Part shown: positions 21,775 to 21,990 of the stretch, in pieces | Numbering within the stretch: position 1 is the stretch's first letter | Layout: each line of letters opens with the position of its first letter | Assembly: GCA_964628215.1 (NCBI GenBank) | Contig: CAZVNF010000053.1 | Coordinates: 1 to 21,990 of the forward strand | Length of the DNA stretch: 21,990 nucleotides | Direction: 5' to 3' | Source: CAIVAT01 sp964628215 | GTDB taxonomy: Bacteria; Bacteroidota; Bacteroidia; Bacteroidales; FEN-979 | Notes under the pieces: model-generated | The model's input: the letters and a program-made list of their open reading frames with translations, nothing else | Database searches by the model: none | What the model was told of the DNA's origin: nothing | Program-made: the position numbers and the translations under genes

Positions 21775-21990
21775 ATGAAAATGAAAACATCTCAGAAAAT
21801 AATCCTGTTCATACTGCTGTTTGTGCCGGTGCCTGGAATGGCAGAAACGAAGGAGATACCGTTTACCCTGGACGACCGCGACCGGATCATCCGGACGGAG
21901 CAAAAAATTGAAGCGCTTAATGCTAAGATTGACAATAAGGTAGATGGCCTCAGATACGAAGTGAATGCAAAATTCGATGGTTTACGTTCG
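21775..21990 (+). CDS. Exported coiled-coil protein, partial (runs off the window end)
   Basis: Seventy-two codons are visible. A signal peptide (about 1-23, hydrophobic KIILFILLFVPVPGM then AETKE) is followed by IPFTLDDRDRIIRTEQKIEA and a coiled coil with an 11-residue-type repeat (NKVDGLRYEV, NAKFDGLRS). From memory this belongs to a common small Bacteroidota family that ends in one membrane segment and an R-D-R motif. The fragment at 19772-19920 carries exactly that missing half. There is no stop before the window end. Function unknown. Confidence 0.75.
   Translation, partial: MKMKTSQKIILFILLFVPVPGMAETKEIPFTLDDRDRIIRTEQKIEALNAKIDNKVDGLRYEVNAKFDGLRS

Overview
The window looks like a piece of a Bacteroidota chromosome (environmental, Bacteroidales-like; a contig from a metagenome is possible). 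The evidence is several secreted proteins with type IX secretion (T9SS) C-terminal sorting domains, SprB and FISUMP domains, a LytS/LytTR two-component pair with an N-terminal TPR sensor, and candidate Bacteroidota -7 boxes (TAnnTTTG) upstream of several genes. No tRNA, rRNA, CRISPR array, transposase or integrase was recognised.

Layout. 1-1419: minus-strand gene for a SprB-repeat, T9SS-sorted surface protein, with a strong terminator but no 5' end. 1420-5145: an RND efflux operon, a periplasmic adaptor lacking its 5' half followed by a complete inner-membrane pump. The two truncated genes meet head to head near 1420, a sharp rearrangement or chimeric-assembly junction. 5411-6353: a short membrane protein that looks internally shortened, then an orphan phage/eCIS-type tail-tube (gp19-like) protein. 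6588-9286: a TPR/LytS sensor kinase and LytTR regulator overlapping by four bases, preceded by a perfect 10-bp direct repeat with 21-bp spacing that is a plausible LytTR operator. 9405-12225: a FISUMP-domain surface protein and an Asp-box (sialidase-fold) T9SS protein, probably one operon. 12328-14241: a convergent secreted purple-acid-phosphatase-like metallophosphoesterase with a sorting domain. 14426-16585: divergent from it, a multidomain sialate O-acetylesterase-type enzyme. 16586-17105: gene debris, a T9SS sorting-domain tail on the plus strand abutting a minus-strand gene that has lost its 3' half. 17106-17886: a gene-poor, repeat-rich interval with 12-bp tandem repeats, period-7 repeats forming interlocked inverted pairs, and five small hairpins that all have 3-nt loops. 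17887-19755: a secreted propeller-like protein of unknown function. 19772-19920: a frameshifted fragment of a small membrane-protein gene whose 5' half resembles the gene running off the window end. 20056-21660: a second FISUMP-type surface protein. 21775-21990: start of a small exported coiled-coil protein.

How it fits together. Most intact genes encode exported or surface proteins, several sent through T9SS, including enzymes aimed at phosphate esters and acetylated or sialylated glycans. The two-component pair is the only clear regulator and may control itself or nearby genes. The window holds at least four truncated or decayed genes, so this is a remodelled accessory region rather than a conserved core locus. 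Function and family calls rest on reading motifs by eye and on remembered family features; no search was run.
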